64,000 nt of DNA. Source: Burkholderia sp. PAMC 26561 (GTDB lineage: Bacteria > Pseudomonadota > Gammaproteobacteria > Burkholderiales > Burkholderiaceae). The position numbers were made by a program, and so were the translations under genes. How positions within the stretch are numbered: position 1 is the stretch's first letter; each line of letters begins with the position of its first letter. Below are positions 46,562 to 55,927 of the stretch, piece by piece. The notes under the pieces were generated by a model, which ran no database searches, was not told the origin of the DNA, and saw only the letters and a list, made by a program, of their open reading frames with translations. The stretch is from assembly GCF_001557535.2 (NCBI RefSeq), contig NZ_CP014307.1:558001-622000 (forward strand), in the 5' to 3' direction.

Positions 46562-47317
46562 TCAGGCAATCACCAGCTCCGGCCCGCGCGAGGCGATCGC
46601 CTTGCGCAAAGCCTTGTCGGGCGTGAGTTCGGTGACCAGGTATCGCGCCTTCTCGAAGTCGCGGATGCGCACCGGCGTGACGTGACCGAACTTCGAATGA
46701 TCCGCGACGATCACCGCGGCGCTCGCAGCCACGATCATCCGGCTGCGCACTTCCGCGGCGAGCCGCGAATAGTCGGTCAGGTAACCATCGGACGTGATCG
46801 CGCCCGCGCCCACAAACGCGAAGTCCACGTGATACTGCGAAAGCTGCTGCACGGTATCGAGGCCGAACGTGGCGTCCTCGTTGTCCGAAAGTTCGCCGCC
46901 GAGCAGCGTGACCTTGTTGTCATTGCGCCGGCCGAGCAGCAACGCGATGCGCCAGTCGTTGGTGTAGACCGTCAGGCGATGCCGGTCGCCAAGCGCGCGC
47001 GCCACGGCTTGCGTGGTGCTGCCCGAATCGATGATCACGGACGCGCCGTCCGGCACGAATTGCGCGGCGCGCTCGCCTATTGCGCGCTTGGCGGATGCGT
47101 TCGCCGCTTCGCGGGTATCGAGGTCGGGCTCGCGCCGGTCATTCGACAGCGCGCCGCCATGCGTAGTCGCGATCAGGCCGCGTTCGGCGAGTGCGTTGAG
47201 ATCGCGGCGGACGGTTTCACGCGAGACGTCGAGCGCGCGCACGAGTTCGGCGACCGACAACGCGCCGTTCTTCGACAACTCGGACAGGATGTATTGATGA
47301 CGTTGTTCGGCGAGCAT
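46562..47317 (-). CDS. DeoR/GlpR-family transcriptional regulator of the phosphonate cluster
   Basis: The 251-residue protein has the DeoR helix-turn-helix (EQRHQYILSELSKNGALSVAELVRALDVSRETVRRDLNAL) and a sugar-phosphate-isomerase-like effector domain (GGELSDNEDATFGLDTV and the DHSKFGHVTPVRI motif). The position between phnW (convergent) and the FAD oxidase gene (divergent) makes it the obvious local regulator. DeoR regulators normally sense phosphorylated small molecules; phosphonoacetaldehyde or a similar phosphonate is a reasonable inducer here. The start at 47317 is set by the helix-turn-helix; a long upstream extension would cover the promoter and part of the FAD gene. Confidence 0.85.
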   Translation of the reverse strand: MLAEQRHQYILSELSKNGALSVAELVRALDVSRETVRRDLNALAERGLIATTHGGALSNDRREPDLDTREAANASAKRAIGERAAQFVPDGASVIIDSGSTTQAVARALGDRHRLTVYTNDWRIALLLGRRNDNKVTLLGGELSDNEDATFGLDTVQQLSQYHVDFAFVGAGAITSDGYLTDYSRLAAEVRSRMIVAASAAVIVADHSKFGHVTPVRIRDFEKARYLVTELTPDKALRKAIASRGPELVIA

Positions 47318-47410
47318 CGGGGCGACCGGACATGCCGGCAATGAATGGATATCGGTTAAAAGACGTGAAACCGCGCGTATTGTAGTACGCACAACGCTTT
47401 GACAAACCCA

Positions 47411-48574
47411 ATGACGACGACCCCCCACACAGATGTAGCCATTATTGGCGCCGGCATTCTCGGACTGGCGCATGCTCATGCGTTCGCCCGGCGTGGCTTG
47501 CGCGTCACCGTTTTCGAGCGCAGCGGCACGCCGGTTGGCGCGTCCATCCGCAACTTCGGCATGGTGCTCGTGACCGGCCAGCCGCCAGGTGCCATGCATG
47601 CGCTCGCACAGGCATCGAGGGAAATATGGCTTGGCTGGGCACGCGATGCCGGCCTCCATATGCGCCGCTCGGGCTCGCTGATGTTCGCCCGAAGCTCAGC
47701 GCAAGCGCACGTCATGGAGGCGTTCGCCGAGACGCGCGCCCGCGAGGCGGGCTACGACGCCGCCATGGTGTCACGCGCCGCGCTCAACGATCTCTACGGC
47801 GGCCGCTTCAGCAAACATCACGCCGCGTTGCATGGACGCGCCGACTTGCAGGTCTTCTCGCGCGAGGCGGTGCCAGGGTTGATCGACTATTTGCGGCGCG
47901 CGTATGGCGTGGATTTCCGCTTTGGAACGATGGTGCGCGGTATCGACAACGGCGTTCTCGACACGACGGCCGGCGAGTCGCGCGCCGAACAGGTGGTGAT
48001 TTGTGCGGGGCACGATTATTTGTCGCTGCTTGCACCCGAGCTTGCCGCAATCGAGCCGCGCGTGTGCCGTTTGCAGATGCTGCGTGTGAGGCCCGCCCAA
48101 CCATTCGCCCTCGATCATGCGGTGCTGACTGGTTTAAGCTGCCTGCATTACGGCGCGTTTTCGGACCTGCCCGAAGCCGCCGCGCTGCACGAAGAAGTGG
48201 CCGCGCAAGAACCCGCGTTGCTCGAGCACGGCATTCATTTGCTGGCGAGCCCGACGCCAGCGGGCGACTTGATCATCGGCGATTCGCATGATTACGGTGA
48301 CGATCCGTCACCGTTCAACGCGGCATCTGTCGATGACATGCTGCTCACGCTCGCCGAAAGCACGCTCGGCGGCAAACTCGACGTGATCGAACGTTGGCAA
48401 GGCGTGTATGGCGCGCGAACCGGCACATCGGACGCGCCGTTTTCCGTGCTGCGGGCATCGCCCACCGTCACCGGCGTGTTCATGCATAGCGGCGTGGGAA
48501 TGAGCGTCGGGCCTGCGCTGGGCGAGCGGGTGGTGAGCCATTTGCTCGATGGCGCCGCGCTGCCCAAACTGTGA
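47411..48574 (+). CDS. FAD-dependent amine oxidoreductase of phosphonate clusters (TIGR03364 type)
   Basis: The 387-residue DAO-family protein has the FAD fold DVAIIGAGILGLAHAHAFARRG at the N-terminus. It continues with GASIRNFGMVLVTGQ and a C-terminal GVFMHSGVGMSVGPALGERV that binds the flavin ring. Such enzymes occur repeatedly next to aminophosphonate genes and are thought to oxidise an aminophosphonate such as N-methyl-AEP or hydroxy-AEP; recent work, as I recall, supports N-alkyl-AEP. The start at 47411 (MTTTPHTDVAI) is preferred to TTG 47399. It diverges from the DeoR gene by 93 bases. It has no signal peptide. Confidence 0.78.
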   Translation: MTTTPHTDVAIIGAGILGLAHAHAFARRGLRVTVFERSGTPVGASIRNFGMVLVTGQPPGAMHALAQASREIWLGWARDAGLHMRRSGSLMFARSSAQAHVMEAFAETRAREAGYDAAMVSRAALNDLYGGRFSKHHAALHGRADLQVFSREAVPGLIDYLRRAYGVDFRFGTMVRGIDNGVLDTTAGESRAEQVVICAGHDYLSLLAPELAAIEPRVCRLQMLRVRPAQPFALDHAVLTGLSCLHYGAFSDLPEAAALHEEVAAQEPALLEHGIHLLASPTPAGDLIIGDSHDYGDDPSPFNAASVDDMLLTLAESTLGGKLDVIERWQGVYGARTGTSDAPFSVLRASPTVTGVFMHSGVGMSVGPALGERVVSHLLDGAALPKL

Positions 48575-48702
48575 CGCGGTGTCGAAGAGGCTTTGTTTAT
48601 TGAGCGACCGGCAAGAATATGTTTCCCGGTCGAGCGCCAATGCTGCCTTTGCGCGCCGGTAGACTTGATGCCTTTCTTTGCCACGACGCGGAGTTTCAAG
48701 CG

Positions 48703-48891
48703 ATGAGCTACAAGAAAGGCATTGTGCTGGAGATCCAGTTTCCGCCCGAACGTCTGAACGATGGCGCCGGTGACCCGTACTGGATCGACCTGACACTGGA
48801 CGAAGCCCGTAGGCTTTATGATCAGCTGGCGCGCCGTTTCGCAGGGGAAACGCAGGCAAACCAGCCGCTCGACACGTTCACCATTGAATGA
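48703..48891 (+). CDS. Small conserved-looking protein of unknown function (62 aa)
   Basis: ATG at 48703 follows GGAG by nine bases; the product MSYKKGIVLEIQFPPERL... has 62 residues. It reads as a compact beta-alpha unit: strand (GIVLEIQF), WIDLTL and a helix DEARRLYDQLARRFAGE. No family is recognised. The frame extends upstream by 28 codons but without a ribosome site. It ends ten bases before the convergent secreted HNH-like gene. Confidence 0.5.
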   Translation: MSYKKGIVLEIQFPPERLNDGAGDPYWIDLTLDEARRLYDQLARRFAGETQANQPLDTFTIE

Positions 48892-48900
48892 CTTCGACGC

Positions 48901-49401
48901 TCAGTCTCCGGTGCAACTCGAACTGGACAAATTCCGGAACTGGTTCGACCAGTCACCGCTCATGGCGGTCTGGGCCGCCGCCAACGACAAATCCCCCGTA
49001 CACACACAGCGCTTCAGGAACACCGCCAGCCGTTCCTTGCGGCGCTGTCCCGCGCGGCCATCCCAGCGGCGAATGTCGAGATTGGCTGCAGACGTCGGCG
49101 AACCGCCGAGCAATACAGGCATGCGGTGATCGAGCGCATATTGCGACGCGGTCGCCGGGTCGACCTTGCGCTGCTTGAGCAACTGGTCTTTCTGACGCTG
49201 CAGGGTATCGAACGGAGGCAGCACGTCGTCGGCGTAACCCGGACGGCAAATCGTGTCCACGATGGTGGTTTGCTTCACGCGCGGATCCAGCAACTCAGGT
49301 CTCTGAGCATGCGCCGCGCTGCCGGCGGCGAGCAGGAGCCACGCGGCGGCGACCGCCAGACGAGAACCATGCCGGTGATACGAAAGAGGCCTTCTATTCA
49401 T
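48901..49401 (-). CDS. Secreted HNH-like nuclease-fold protein
   Basis: The 166-residue precursor has a signal peptide (residues about 1-31, LAVAAAWLLLAAGSAAHA-QRP). The mature domain contains YALDHRMPVLLGGSPTSAANL, which has the DH...N spacing of HNH nucleases, followed by KERLAVFLKRCVCTGDLSLAAAQ and a conserved DW. The same arrangement is seen in small bacterial HNH-like proteins with DH(x)PLxLGG and CxGxLSLxxAQ. Catalysis is not proven: the canonical second His is replaced by a basic region. An exported nuclease could act in DNA scavenging or as an antibacterial effector; no immunity gene is evident beyond the small ORF at 48703. Confidence 0.6.
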   Translation of the reverse strand: MNRRPLSYHRHGSRLAVAAAWLLLAAGSAAHAQRPELLDPRVKQTTIVDTICRPGYADDVLPPFDTLQRQKDQLLKQRKVDPATASQYALDHRMPVLLGGSPTSAANLDIRRWDGRAGQRRKERLAVFLKRCVCTGDLSLAAAQTAMSGDWSNQFRNLSSSSCTGD

Positions 49402-49537
49402 TCGGCGAGCGTGCCACGCCAGAATCAGCGAGAGCAAAATGTCGGATCGAGAGGAGGGCCTAATTAAAACACATGCGCGACTCGATAATCACAATGGACA
49501 TTAATGGTGAACCCGAAGCCGGGCTCAGGCATTCGCT

Positions 49538-52500
49538 TCAGGCGACGTTTTGTGTTAATGCAGCGTGCTGTGTCAACGCCGCATCCAGTGCTATGGCTTC
49601 GTCGTTGAAACGCGCGTAGGCATCGCAGAGTTTCGCCATGTCGGACGGATGCTCGTCGTGCTCGATCAGGCTTTGCAGCGCGACGCAGGCATCGGCAAAC
49701 GGCGTGGCCCCGATCACCAGGGATGCTCCTTTCATGCGATGCACGAGTTCATGAAGGCGCTGGAAGTCGCCCGTGTCGAGTGCCGCGCGACTGGCTTCGA
49801 GATCGACCTGGTTCGACCACTTCAGCACATCGACGAGGAGCGCCGCCTGATCTCCGTGACTGTTCAGAAGGTCGGCATCAAAGCGCGGTGCGGCAATCGC
49901 CAAGCGCTTCGTCTGATGATTTGCGTCCGCCGTGTGCGCTGTAATCACCGACTGCTGGCGAGGCGTATTGGACGGAAAAGCGTGTGTCGGGCCATAGGCC
50001 CGTTTTCCTGTAGTGCGCCTGGAAAGACGGATCGGGGCGTCGGATACCGGGAAAAACCTCGCATAGGCGTCCGGTGACGTGTGATCGGCGATTACCGGTG
50101 TTGCGGCCTCATGCACCTCCTCCGTCCTTTGCGATGCAAGCACGAGCGCATGTCGCAGCGCGTCCAGTCCCAGCGGCTTGACCAGGCACTGCGTCATGCC
50201 TGACGCGAGCGCGTGATCCACGGCCTCGCGCTGCGCGTTCGCCGTCACGCCCACGATAGGTACCCGCGTTCCCTGCCCCTCGGCCTCGCGCTTGCGGATT
50301 GCGCGGGCGAAATCCTCGCCGCTCATGACGGGCATCGAACAGTCGGTCAGGATCAGGTCGAATGGCGAACCTTCGAGTCTTTGCTGATCCCATCGCGAGA
50401 ATGCGGCTGCGCCTTCGCTGGCCGTTTCGATCTCGCAGCCAAGGTTCTTCAACTGGCTTGTGAGCAGGATGAGATTGGCGGGATGATCATCGACTACAAG
50501 TATGCGCAAGCCTTCGCGCACCCGCGTTTCGGGGTCTTCCGGGACAGGCATTTGCAAGGGCGGTTCGCTCAGCGGCAAGCTCATTTTTACGGTGAACCGG
50601 CTCCCCTGCCCCGGCGTGCTCGATAACTCGATGGTGCCGTTCATCAACGTCATCAGCCGCCTGCAGATCGTCAGGCCAAGACCCGTTCCGCCGAACCTTC
50701 CCGGCTGTTCCTGACGCGCTTGCGTGAAGGGCGTGAAGAGCAAGGCCTGCTGATCGCCCGCGATCCCGAGACCAGTATCGGACACCGTGAACACGAACGC
50801 GCAGCGCGTGTTCGTCTGCGCGATCGAATAGTCGATCACGATCTCGCCGGCATCGGTGAACTTGATCGCGTTCGATAACAAATTGCCTAGCACCTGCCGC
50901 AGTCGCAATGCATCGGCCAGCACCCATGCGTGTTCGCTTTCGCCGTTCGCGCGGACCCTCAGCGCCAGGCCCTTCACGCGCGCCGCCGGCTCGTAGATCG
51001 CTGCAACGCTCTGCACCCACGCCCCGAGTTCCACGGGCGCGGGCATCAATGTAAGCCGTCCCGCTTCGATCTTCGCCATGTCGAGGATATCGTCGATCAT
51101 GCCAAGCAGATCGCGCGCCGCATTGTGCGCCGTGCCGAGCGCCCTGACCGTCGATGCCCTGTCTCCCGGGCTGCGCAGCTCGAGTTCGAGGAGACCGAGG
51201 ACGGCATTCATCGGCGTGCGGATCTCGTGGCTCATCGCCGCGAGGAAGACCGACTTTGCACGGTTCGCGCTCTCGGCGTCGTTCCTGGCGCGCCGCATTG
51301 CGTCCTCGGCGATGCGCCGCCGATCCACCTGCTTCTTCAGCGACCAGCCCCATCCGGCAAGCAACGCAAGCAGGGCCACCGCCAGTAACGCGCCGAAGAT
51401 GACTTGCGGACGCCGCTGCTCCCACTTGCTCTCGGGATGCTCGATCAGCAGCCACCGGCGGCGGATGGCATCGAGCTCGGCGGGCTGCATGTGCGCGATC
51501 GCCTTGTTCACGATCGACAGCAACATCGGCTCGCCACGCGCGATGAGAAAGCCGTGCTGCACGGGTTGATCGATGAACGCGCCGGTGATCGCGAGCTTGC
51601 CGCGATACGGATTGCCGACGGCGTAATTCGCGAACGTCATGTCGATGACGGTCGCGTCCGCGTCGCCGTCGCGCACCGCGTCGAACTGGCCCTTGACCGG
51701 TAAAGTCTCGACGATTCGCGCCGTGGGCACGCGCTCGTGCAGCATGGCCATCAGCGCATGGTTGCGCCACAACGCGACGCGTTTTTCGGCAAGCGCGCGG
51801 GCGTCGTGAAGCGGCTCGGCGCCCGCGCGGGTCACGATCGCGAGCACGCCTTCGCCGTAGGGTTTGCTTGGCACGAACTGCGGCGGAATCTGCCCGGCGC
51901 TGAATCCATATGGGATCAAGGCCGAATTGCCGTCGAAGATATCCTGCGTGACGGCTTCGACCGAATCGCGCAAATGGCCTTCAAATGTCAGACCCGTCGC
52001 CGCGCCGATAGCCGACAACATATCGATTGCGAGTCCCGCCGGCTTGCCACTCGAATCGCGAAACGTCATGGGCGCGGCGTCCGCGTACATGGAGTAGTCG
52101 ACCACGGGATGTGCCGCGACCCAGGCAAGCTCGGGGCCGCTTAATTCGAGCGGTTGGGTGAACGTCACGGCCGCGGCGACGGCCCAGCGTGCGCGTACTT
52201 CCATCAAGAAACGCGGCGGCAATGCGGCAAGCGCCGCGTCCACGCGCCGGCGCAGCGCTTCGCCGGTTGCATCGGCGGCGAATGCGAAGCTGTAGCCGGC
52301 TTCATCGAATGGAGCGAAACCGGACAGCGTGAGGTTGACCAGATCGAAATGATCGACCGCATAACCCGCTGTGACCAGATCGCCGACGAAAGCGTCCGCA
52401 TCGCCCAGCGATACGGCAAGCAATGCGCTCAACGTATCGCGATAAGCAACGGGATGCATCGATGGATACGCATCCTGCAGCCGTTGTGGCGATGTCTGCG

Positions 52501-52969
52501 ACTCGACGTATGCGATCCGTCCTGTGTGTGATCCTGCGACACGACGCTCAACATAGACCTGCTTCGTCGCAACATACGGCTTGCTGTAAAGCAACGCGAC
52601 GCCGCCGTCGTTACCAGTGGCGCTGGTCGCGGCATCTATTCGATGCTGCCGCAACGCGTCGATCATTGCGCCGCGATCGGCGAAGCTCTGCCATTGAACC
52701 GGCTTCTGCAACGCTCCTGCGATTCGTTGCACAAAATCCGCCGATACACCGCGCACAGGATTCTCCGAATCATTCGGATTACTCATTTCCATGGGCGGCA
52801 ACGCGCCCGGCACGACGCCCACTATCAACGGCTTTGCTTGAACCGGATTTTTTGAAACGTTCGTCCGGGCACTCACCGAAACGCAAAAAAATAGCGCGAT
52901 ACAAAACGACACCGCAATGCGCAGAAGCCTTGGCGGTTTTATCGTGGCGAACGTCCTTAGTGAAGCCAT
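49538..52969 (-). CDS. EvgS/BvgS-like hybrid sensor histidine kinase
   Basis: The 1143-residue protein has a signal peptide, two periplasmic venus-flytrap (SBP_bac_3) domains (about 45-265 and 275-510), a membrane helix (about 522-542), HisKA with the phosphorylated His581 (MSHEIRTPMNAV), HATPase_c (N, G1 and G2 boxes DTGLGIAG, FGGTGLGL), a receiver with Asp876 (LILTDCSMPVMSG) and a C-terminal HPt with His1077 (ELVHRMKGAS). No PAS domain lies between membrane and HisKA, unlike BvgS. Full phosphorelay from one polypeptide is expected. No partner response regulator gene is adjacent. The start at 52969 (MASLRT) is chosen because AGGG lies eight bases upstream. Confidence 0.88.
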   Translation of the reverse strand: MASLRTFATIKPPRLLRIAVSFCIALFFCVSVSARTNVSKNPVQAKPLIVGVVPGALPPMEMSNPNDSENPVRGVSADFVQRIAGALQKPVQWQSFADRGAMIDALRQHRIDAATSATGNDGGVALLYSKPYVATKQVYVERRVAGSHTGRIAYVESQTSPQRLQDAYPSMHPVAYRDTLSALLAVSLGDADAFVGDLVTAGYAVDHFDLVNLTLSGFAPFDEAGYSFAFAADATGEALRRRVDAALAALPPRFLMEVRARWAVAAAVTFTQPLELSGPELAWVAAHPVVDYSMYADAAPMTFRDSSGKPAGLAIDMLSAIGAATGLTFEGHLRDSVEAVTQDIFDGNSALIPYGFSAGQIPPQFVPSKPYGEGVLAIVTRAGAEPLHDARALAEKRVALWRNHALMAMLHERVPTARIVETLPVKGQFDAVRDGDADATVIDMTFANYAVGNPYRGKLAITGAFIDQPVQHGFLIARGEPMLLSIVNKAIAHMQPAELDAIRRRWLLIEHPESKWEQRRPQVIFGALLAVALLALLAGWGWSLKKQVDRRRIAEDAMRRARNDAESANRAKSVFLAAMSHEIRTPMNAVLGLLELELRSPGDRASTVRALGTAHNAARDLLGMIDDILDMAKIEAGRLTLMPAPVELGAWVQSVAAIYEPAARVKGLALRVRANGESEHAWVLADALRLRQVLGNLLSNAIKFTDAGEIVIDYSIAQTNTRCAFVFTVSDTGLGIAGDQQALLFTPFTQARQEQPGRFGGTGLGLTICRRLMTLMNGTIELSSTPGQGSRFTVKMSLPLSEPPLQMPVPEDPETRVREGLRILVVDDHPANLILLTSQLKNLGCEIETASEGAAAFSRWDQQRLEGSPFDLILTDCSMPVMSGEDFARAIRKREAEGQGTRVPIVGVTANAQREAVDHALASGMTQCLVKPLGLDALRHALVLASQRTEEVHEAATPVIADHTSPDAYARFFPVSDAPIRLSRRTTGKRAYGPTHAFPSNTPRQQSVITAHTADANHQTKRLAIAAPRFDADLLNSHGDQAALLVDVLKWSNQVDLEASRAALDTGDFQRLHELVHRMKGASLVIGATPFADACVALQSLIEHDEHPSDMAKLCDAYARFNDEAIALDAALTQHAALTQNVA

Positions 52970-53284
52970 CAGCATTTCCCTAAAGAAACGACGCATACAC
53001 GCCTGTTTTTAAGAGGATTGCCAGTGTCGCAAATTCAGGCCGCAAGGCCAATAAGGAATCGTGAAACAACACGCCGCCCGGGTCGATACAGTCCTGGCGC
53101 AAGGCTGTGCCAAGCTTCAGATAAAGCAAGCATTATTGCAACTCCCACAACACTATTTCGCTTAATTCAGCGTTAATGGAAACAGTATTGCGTGTCTACA
53201 CTTCGATCTGTCACGCGTCGTCGATTCGACCATCCGGTTGTTAACGACGCTAAAAGCAACAAGGACATTCGAGGAGACACCACC
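52970..53284. other. Intergenic region between the hybrid kinase and the DUF4148 gene
   Basis: This 315-base AT-richer region holds the divergent promoters of the kinase gene and the DUF4148 gene. I see no gene, strong hairpin or clear consensus promoter. The ribosome site for the DUF4148 gene (GGAGACACC) is at its right end. Confidence 0.5.
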
Positions 53285-53608
53285 ATGCTCAAGGCACTCA
53301 TTCCCGCAATCGTCGTAGCAGCAGCTTTAGGCGCTCCAGCTCTGGCAAGCGCGCAACAATCCGGCGACACGGTGACGCGCGCGGCAGTGAAAGCGGATCT
53401 GGCTCAGATGGAGCGGTCGGGCTATAACGTCGAAGGCGATCACACGACGTATCCCGCTCAGACCCAGGCCGCCGAGCAACGCGTGGAAACGAATCAGGGC
53501 GTGATGGCGACATCGTACGGACCGACAATGAATGGATCGTCAGCCGCTGGAACGCGGGCGCTTGTTGCCCAGCCGGACGGAACGCGCTCCACTTACTTCG
53601 GGCAATAA
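53285..53608 (+). CDS. DUF4148 domain secreted protein
   Basis: The 107-residue precursor has a signal peptide cleaved after ASA (MLKALIPAIVVAAALGAPALASA). The mature domain begins QQSGDTVTRAAVKADLAQMERSGYN, typical of the DUF4148 proteins that are abundant in Burkholderiaceae. The function is unknown; they are periplasmic or surface-associated and often stress-linked. The start at 53285 has GGAGACACC upstream; an earlier in-frame ATG is in the promoter. A strong terminator follows. Confidence 0.85.
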   Translation: MLKALIPAIVVAAALGAPALASAQQSGDTVTRAAVKADLAQMERSGYNVEGDHTTYPAQTQAAEQRVETNQGVMATSYGPTMNGSSAAGTRALVAQPDGTRSTYFGQ

Positions 53609-53627
53609 AGCGATTCCGCATAAAAAA

Positions 53628-53658
53628 AATGGCCGCCAACTTCGCGTTGGCGGCCATT
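53628..53658. terminator. Bidirectional terminator between the DUF4148 gene and katE
   Basis: AATGGCCGCCAA (53628-53639) pairs with TTGGCGGCCATT (53647-53658), and C53640-G53646 closes a 5-base loop; an A8 run precedes the stem for the minus-strand transcript. Convergent genes lie on both sides. Confidence 0.9.
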
Positions 53659-53676
53659 CTTCGTCAGGCGTAGAGC

Positions 53677-55827
53677 TTACGCCGGAACGCTCTCTGCCTT
53701 CTCGGCTCGCGCCCAAACCCGATGCGCCGACATCGCTGTAATGAAGGCCTTCATCACTTTCTTCACGTCGCTGCCCACGCTTACGCCTTCATCGCCTGTC
53801 GGCAGATGTGCGGCTGCGAGCACATCCTCGCCGTCGCCCACGGCACCGATCGCCTTCAGATGCTTGAATGCTTCAAGCACGAAGTGGCGGGCGTCGCCGG
53901 ACTCTGCCAGCAGCTTTGCACTCGCCGCGCCGCCGGCAATGACCACACCGTCGAACATGATCGACGGCAGCGCGAGAATGGTTGCATCCACTTCAACGCC
54001 ATCACCCAACGTGCCCAGTTGCGGCGCAACGACTTTCGCATGCGCACCCTCAGCCGTGAGCGCGTCCTTGATCGCCTTGATGCTTGCAACGTCCGCGCCC
54101 TTCGCAGCAAGGATGGCGACCTTGCGCGTTTTCACCGAGGGCACCGCCTTCGCAATCAAACTCAGTGCCGGCGATTGCTCGAGAGACGACTTGCCGAGCT
54201 CTTCCGGACTCGCGCTCGCTGCCGGCGCGGGAAGACCAAGATTGTCGGCAACACGCGCACACAGCTCGCTATCGATATTCGCCAGGATTCCAAGTTGCCG
54301 TTCGCGGATGAACTTGCGCTCGACCTTGCTCAGTTCAAACGAATACGCGCCGACGATATGGTCCTTCTCCGGCTGCGTCATGCTCTTCCAGAACAGCGTG
54401 GCTTGGGAATAGTGGTCGGCGAACGATTCACTGCGTTGGCGGATCTTGACGGCATCCACGCGTTCCGGATACGTTTCGAAACCGCCGCCCATCGCGGCCG
54501 GCGCCGTTTCCTTCGGCCAGCCGCTGTCGATTGAATTCGGTTCGTACGATGCCTGCCCGCGGTTCACCGTCATCCGGTGCTTCGCATCGCGCTGATTGTT
54601 GTGCATCGGCGCGATCGTGCGGTTGATCGGAATTTCGTGAAAGTTCGGACCGCCAAGGCGGCTGATCTGGGTGTCGGTGTAGGAGAACAAACGGCCTTGC
54701 AGCAGCGGATCGTTCGAGAAATCGATACCCGGAACAATGTGTCCCGGACAGAACGCAACCTGCTCGGTCTCGGCGAAGAAGTTGTCCGGGTTGCGGTTCA
54801 GCGTGAGCTTGCCGAGCATGGTGATCGGCACGATTTCTTCCGGGATGATCTTGGTCGGATCGAGAATGTCGAAGTCGAACGAGTGCTCCTGATCCTCTTC
54901 CACGATCTGAACGCCCAATTCCCATTCCGGGTAATCGCCCATGTCGATCGCTTCCCACAGGTCGCGCCGGTGAAAGTCCGAGTCCTTGCCCGCGAGTTTT
55001 TGCGCTTCGTCCCACAAAAGTGATGCGGAACCGATGGTCGGACGCCAGTGGAACTTGACGAAGCGTCCCTTGCCCTCGGCATTCACCAGACGAAATGTAT
55101 GGATGCCGAATCCTTCCATGGTACGAAGGCTGCGCGGGATTGCGCGATCCGACATGGTCCACAGGACCATATGCGCTGACTCCGGCACGAGTGAGACGAA
55201 GTCCCAGAACGTGTCATGCGCCGATCCGCCCTGCGGCATTTCGTTATGCGGTTCGGGCTTCACGGCATGCACGAAGTCCGGAAACTTGATGGCGTCCTGG
55301 ATAAAAAAGACCGGCATGTTGTTGCCGACCATATCGAAGTTGCCTTCGTCCGTGTAGAACTTGACCGCGAAACCACGTACATCGCGCACCGTATCTGCTG
55401 AGCCGCGCGAACCCTGAACCGTCGAAAAACGCACGTAGACGGGCGTTTCCTTGTTCGGGTCCGACAAGAAGGCGGCCTTCGTCAGATCGGTGTGGGCCTT
55501 GTACGGCTTGAACACGCCATGCGCGGCGGAACCACGTGCATGCACGATCCGCTCGGGAATGCGCTCATGGTCGAAGTGCGTGATTTTTTCACGCATGATG
55601 AAATCTTCGAGCAGCGACGGGCCGCGCGGACCCACTTTGAGTGTGTTCTGGTTATCGGAGACCTTGACGCCTTGATTGGTCGTCAGCGCCTGGTTCGTCG
55701 CGTCCGAACGGAATTGCTCGAGGCTGTCCAGCTTGGGATTCGTATTGTTCTGCGAGGGCGTGCGCGCAACAGCGCTGGCGTTTGACTGGGGCGCAGCAGC
55801 GCTTCCATTCTTCTTCGGGGTCGGCAT
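53677..55827 (-). CDS. katE: Large-subunit catalase (HPII/KatE type)
   Basis: The 716-residue catalase has a N-terminal extension (to about residue 75), the heme core with the distal His in [16 protein letters not shown], the proximal Tyr region [18 protein letters not shown], and a C-terminal DJ-1/PfpI-like domain (about 560-700). This is the clade-2, 75-84 kDa architecture of E. coli HPII. It decomposes hydrogen peroxide, usually in stationary phase. The start MPTPKKNG at 55827 has GGAG ten bases upstream; ATG 55842 is an alternative. The upstream S10 peptidase gene is only 100 bases away on the same strand. Confidence 0.92.
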   Translation of the reverse strand: MPTPKKNGSAAAPQSNASAVARTPSQNNTNPKLDSLEQFRSDATNQALTTNQGVKVSDNQNTLKVGPRGPSLLEDFIMREKITHFDHERIPERIVHARGSAAHGVFKPYKAHTDLTKAAFLSDPNKETPVYVRFSTVQGSRGSADTVRDVRGFAVKFYTDEGNFDMVGNNMPVFFIQDAIKFPDFVHAVKPEPHNEMPQGGSAHDTFWDFVSLVPESAHMVLWTMSDRAIPRSLRTMEGFGIHTFRLVNAEGKGRFVKFHWRPTIGSASLLWDEAQKLAGKDSDFHRRDLWEAIDMGDYPEWELGVQIVEEDQEHSFDFDILDPTKIIPEEIVPITMLGKLTLNRNPDNFFAETEQVAFCPGHIVPGIDFSNDPLLQGRLFSYTDTQISRLGGPNFHEIPINRTIAPMHNNQRDAKHRMTVNRGQASYEPNSIDSGWPKETAPAAMGGGFETYPERVDAVKIRQRSESFADHYSQATLFWKSMTQPEKDHIVGAYSFELSKVERKFIRERQLGILANIDSELCARVADNLGLPAPAASASPEELGKSSLEQSPALSLIAKAVPSVKTRKVAILAAKGADVASIKAIKDALTAEGAHAKVVAPQLGTLGDGVEVDATILALPSIMFDGVVIAGGAASAKLLAESGDARHFVLEAFKHLKAIGAVGDGEDVLAAAHLPTGDEGVSVGSDVKKVMKAFITAMSAHRVWARAEKAESVPA

Positions 55828-55927
55828 TGGGGAGAACTCCATTTTGCAATTGAACTGACGCATCTGACATGCGTTCGCCCTTCGTTCGCAAACCGTGTTC
55901 CCGCCAATGCCGCCGAAGCGCAAACCC

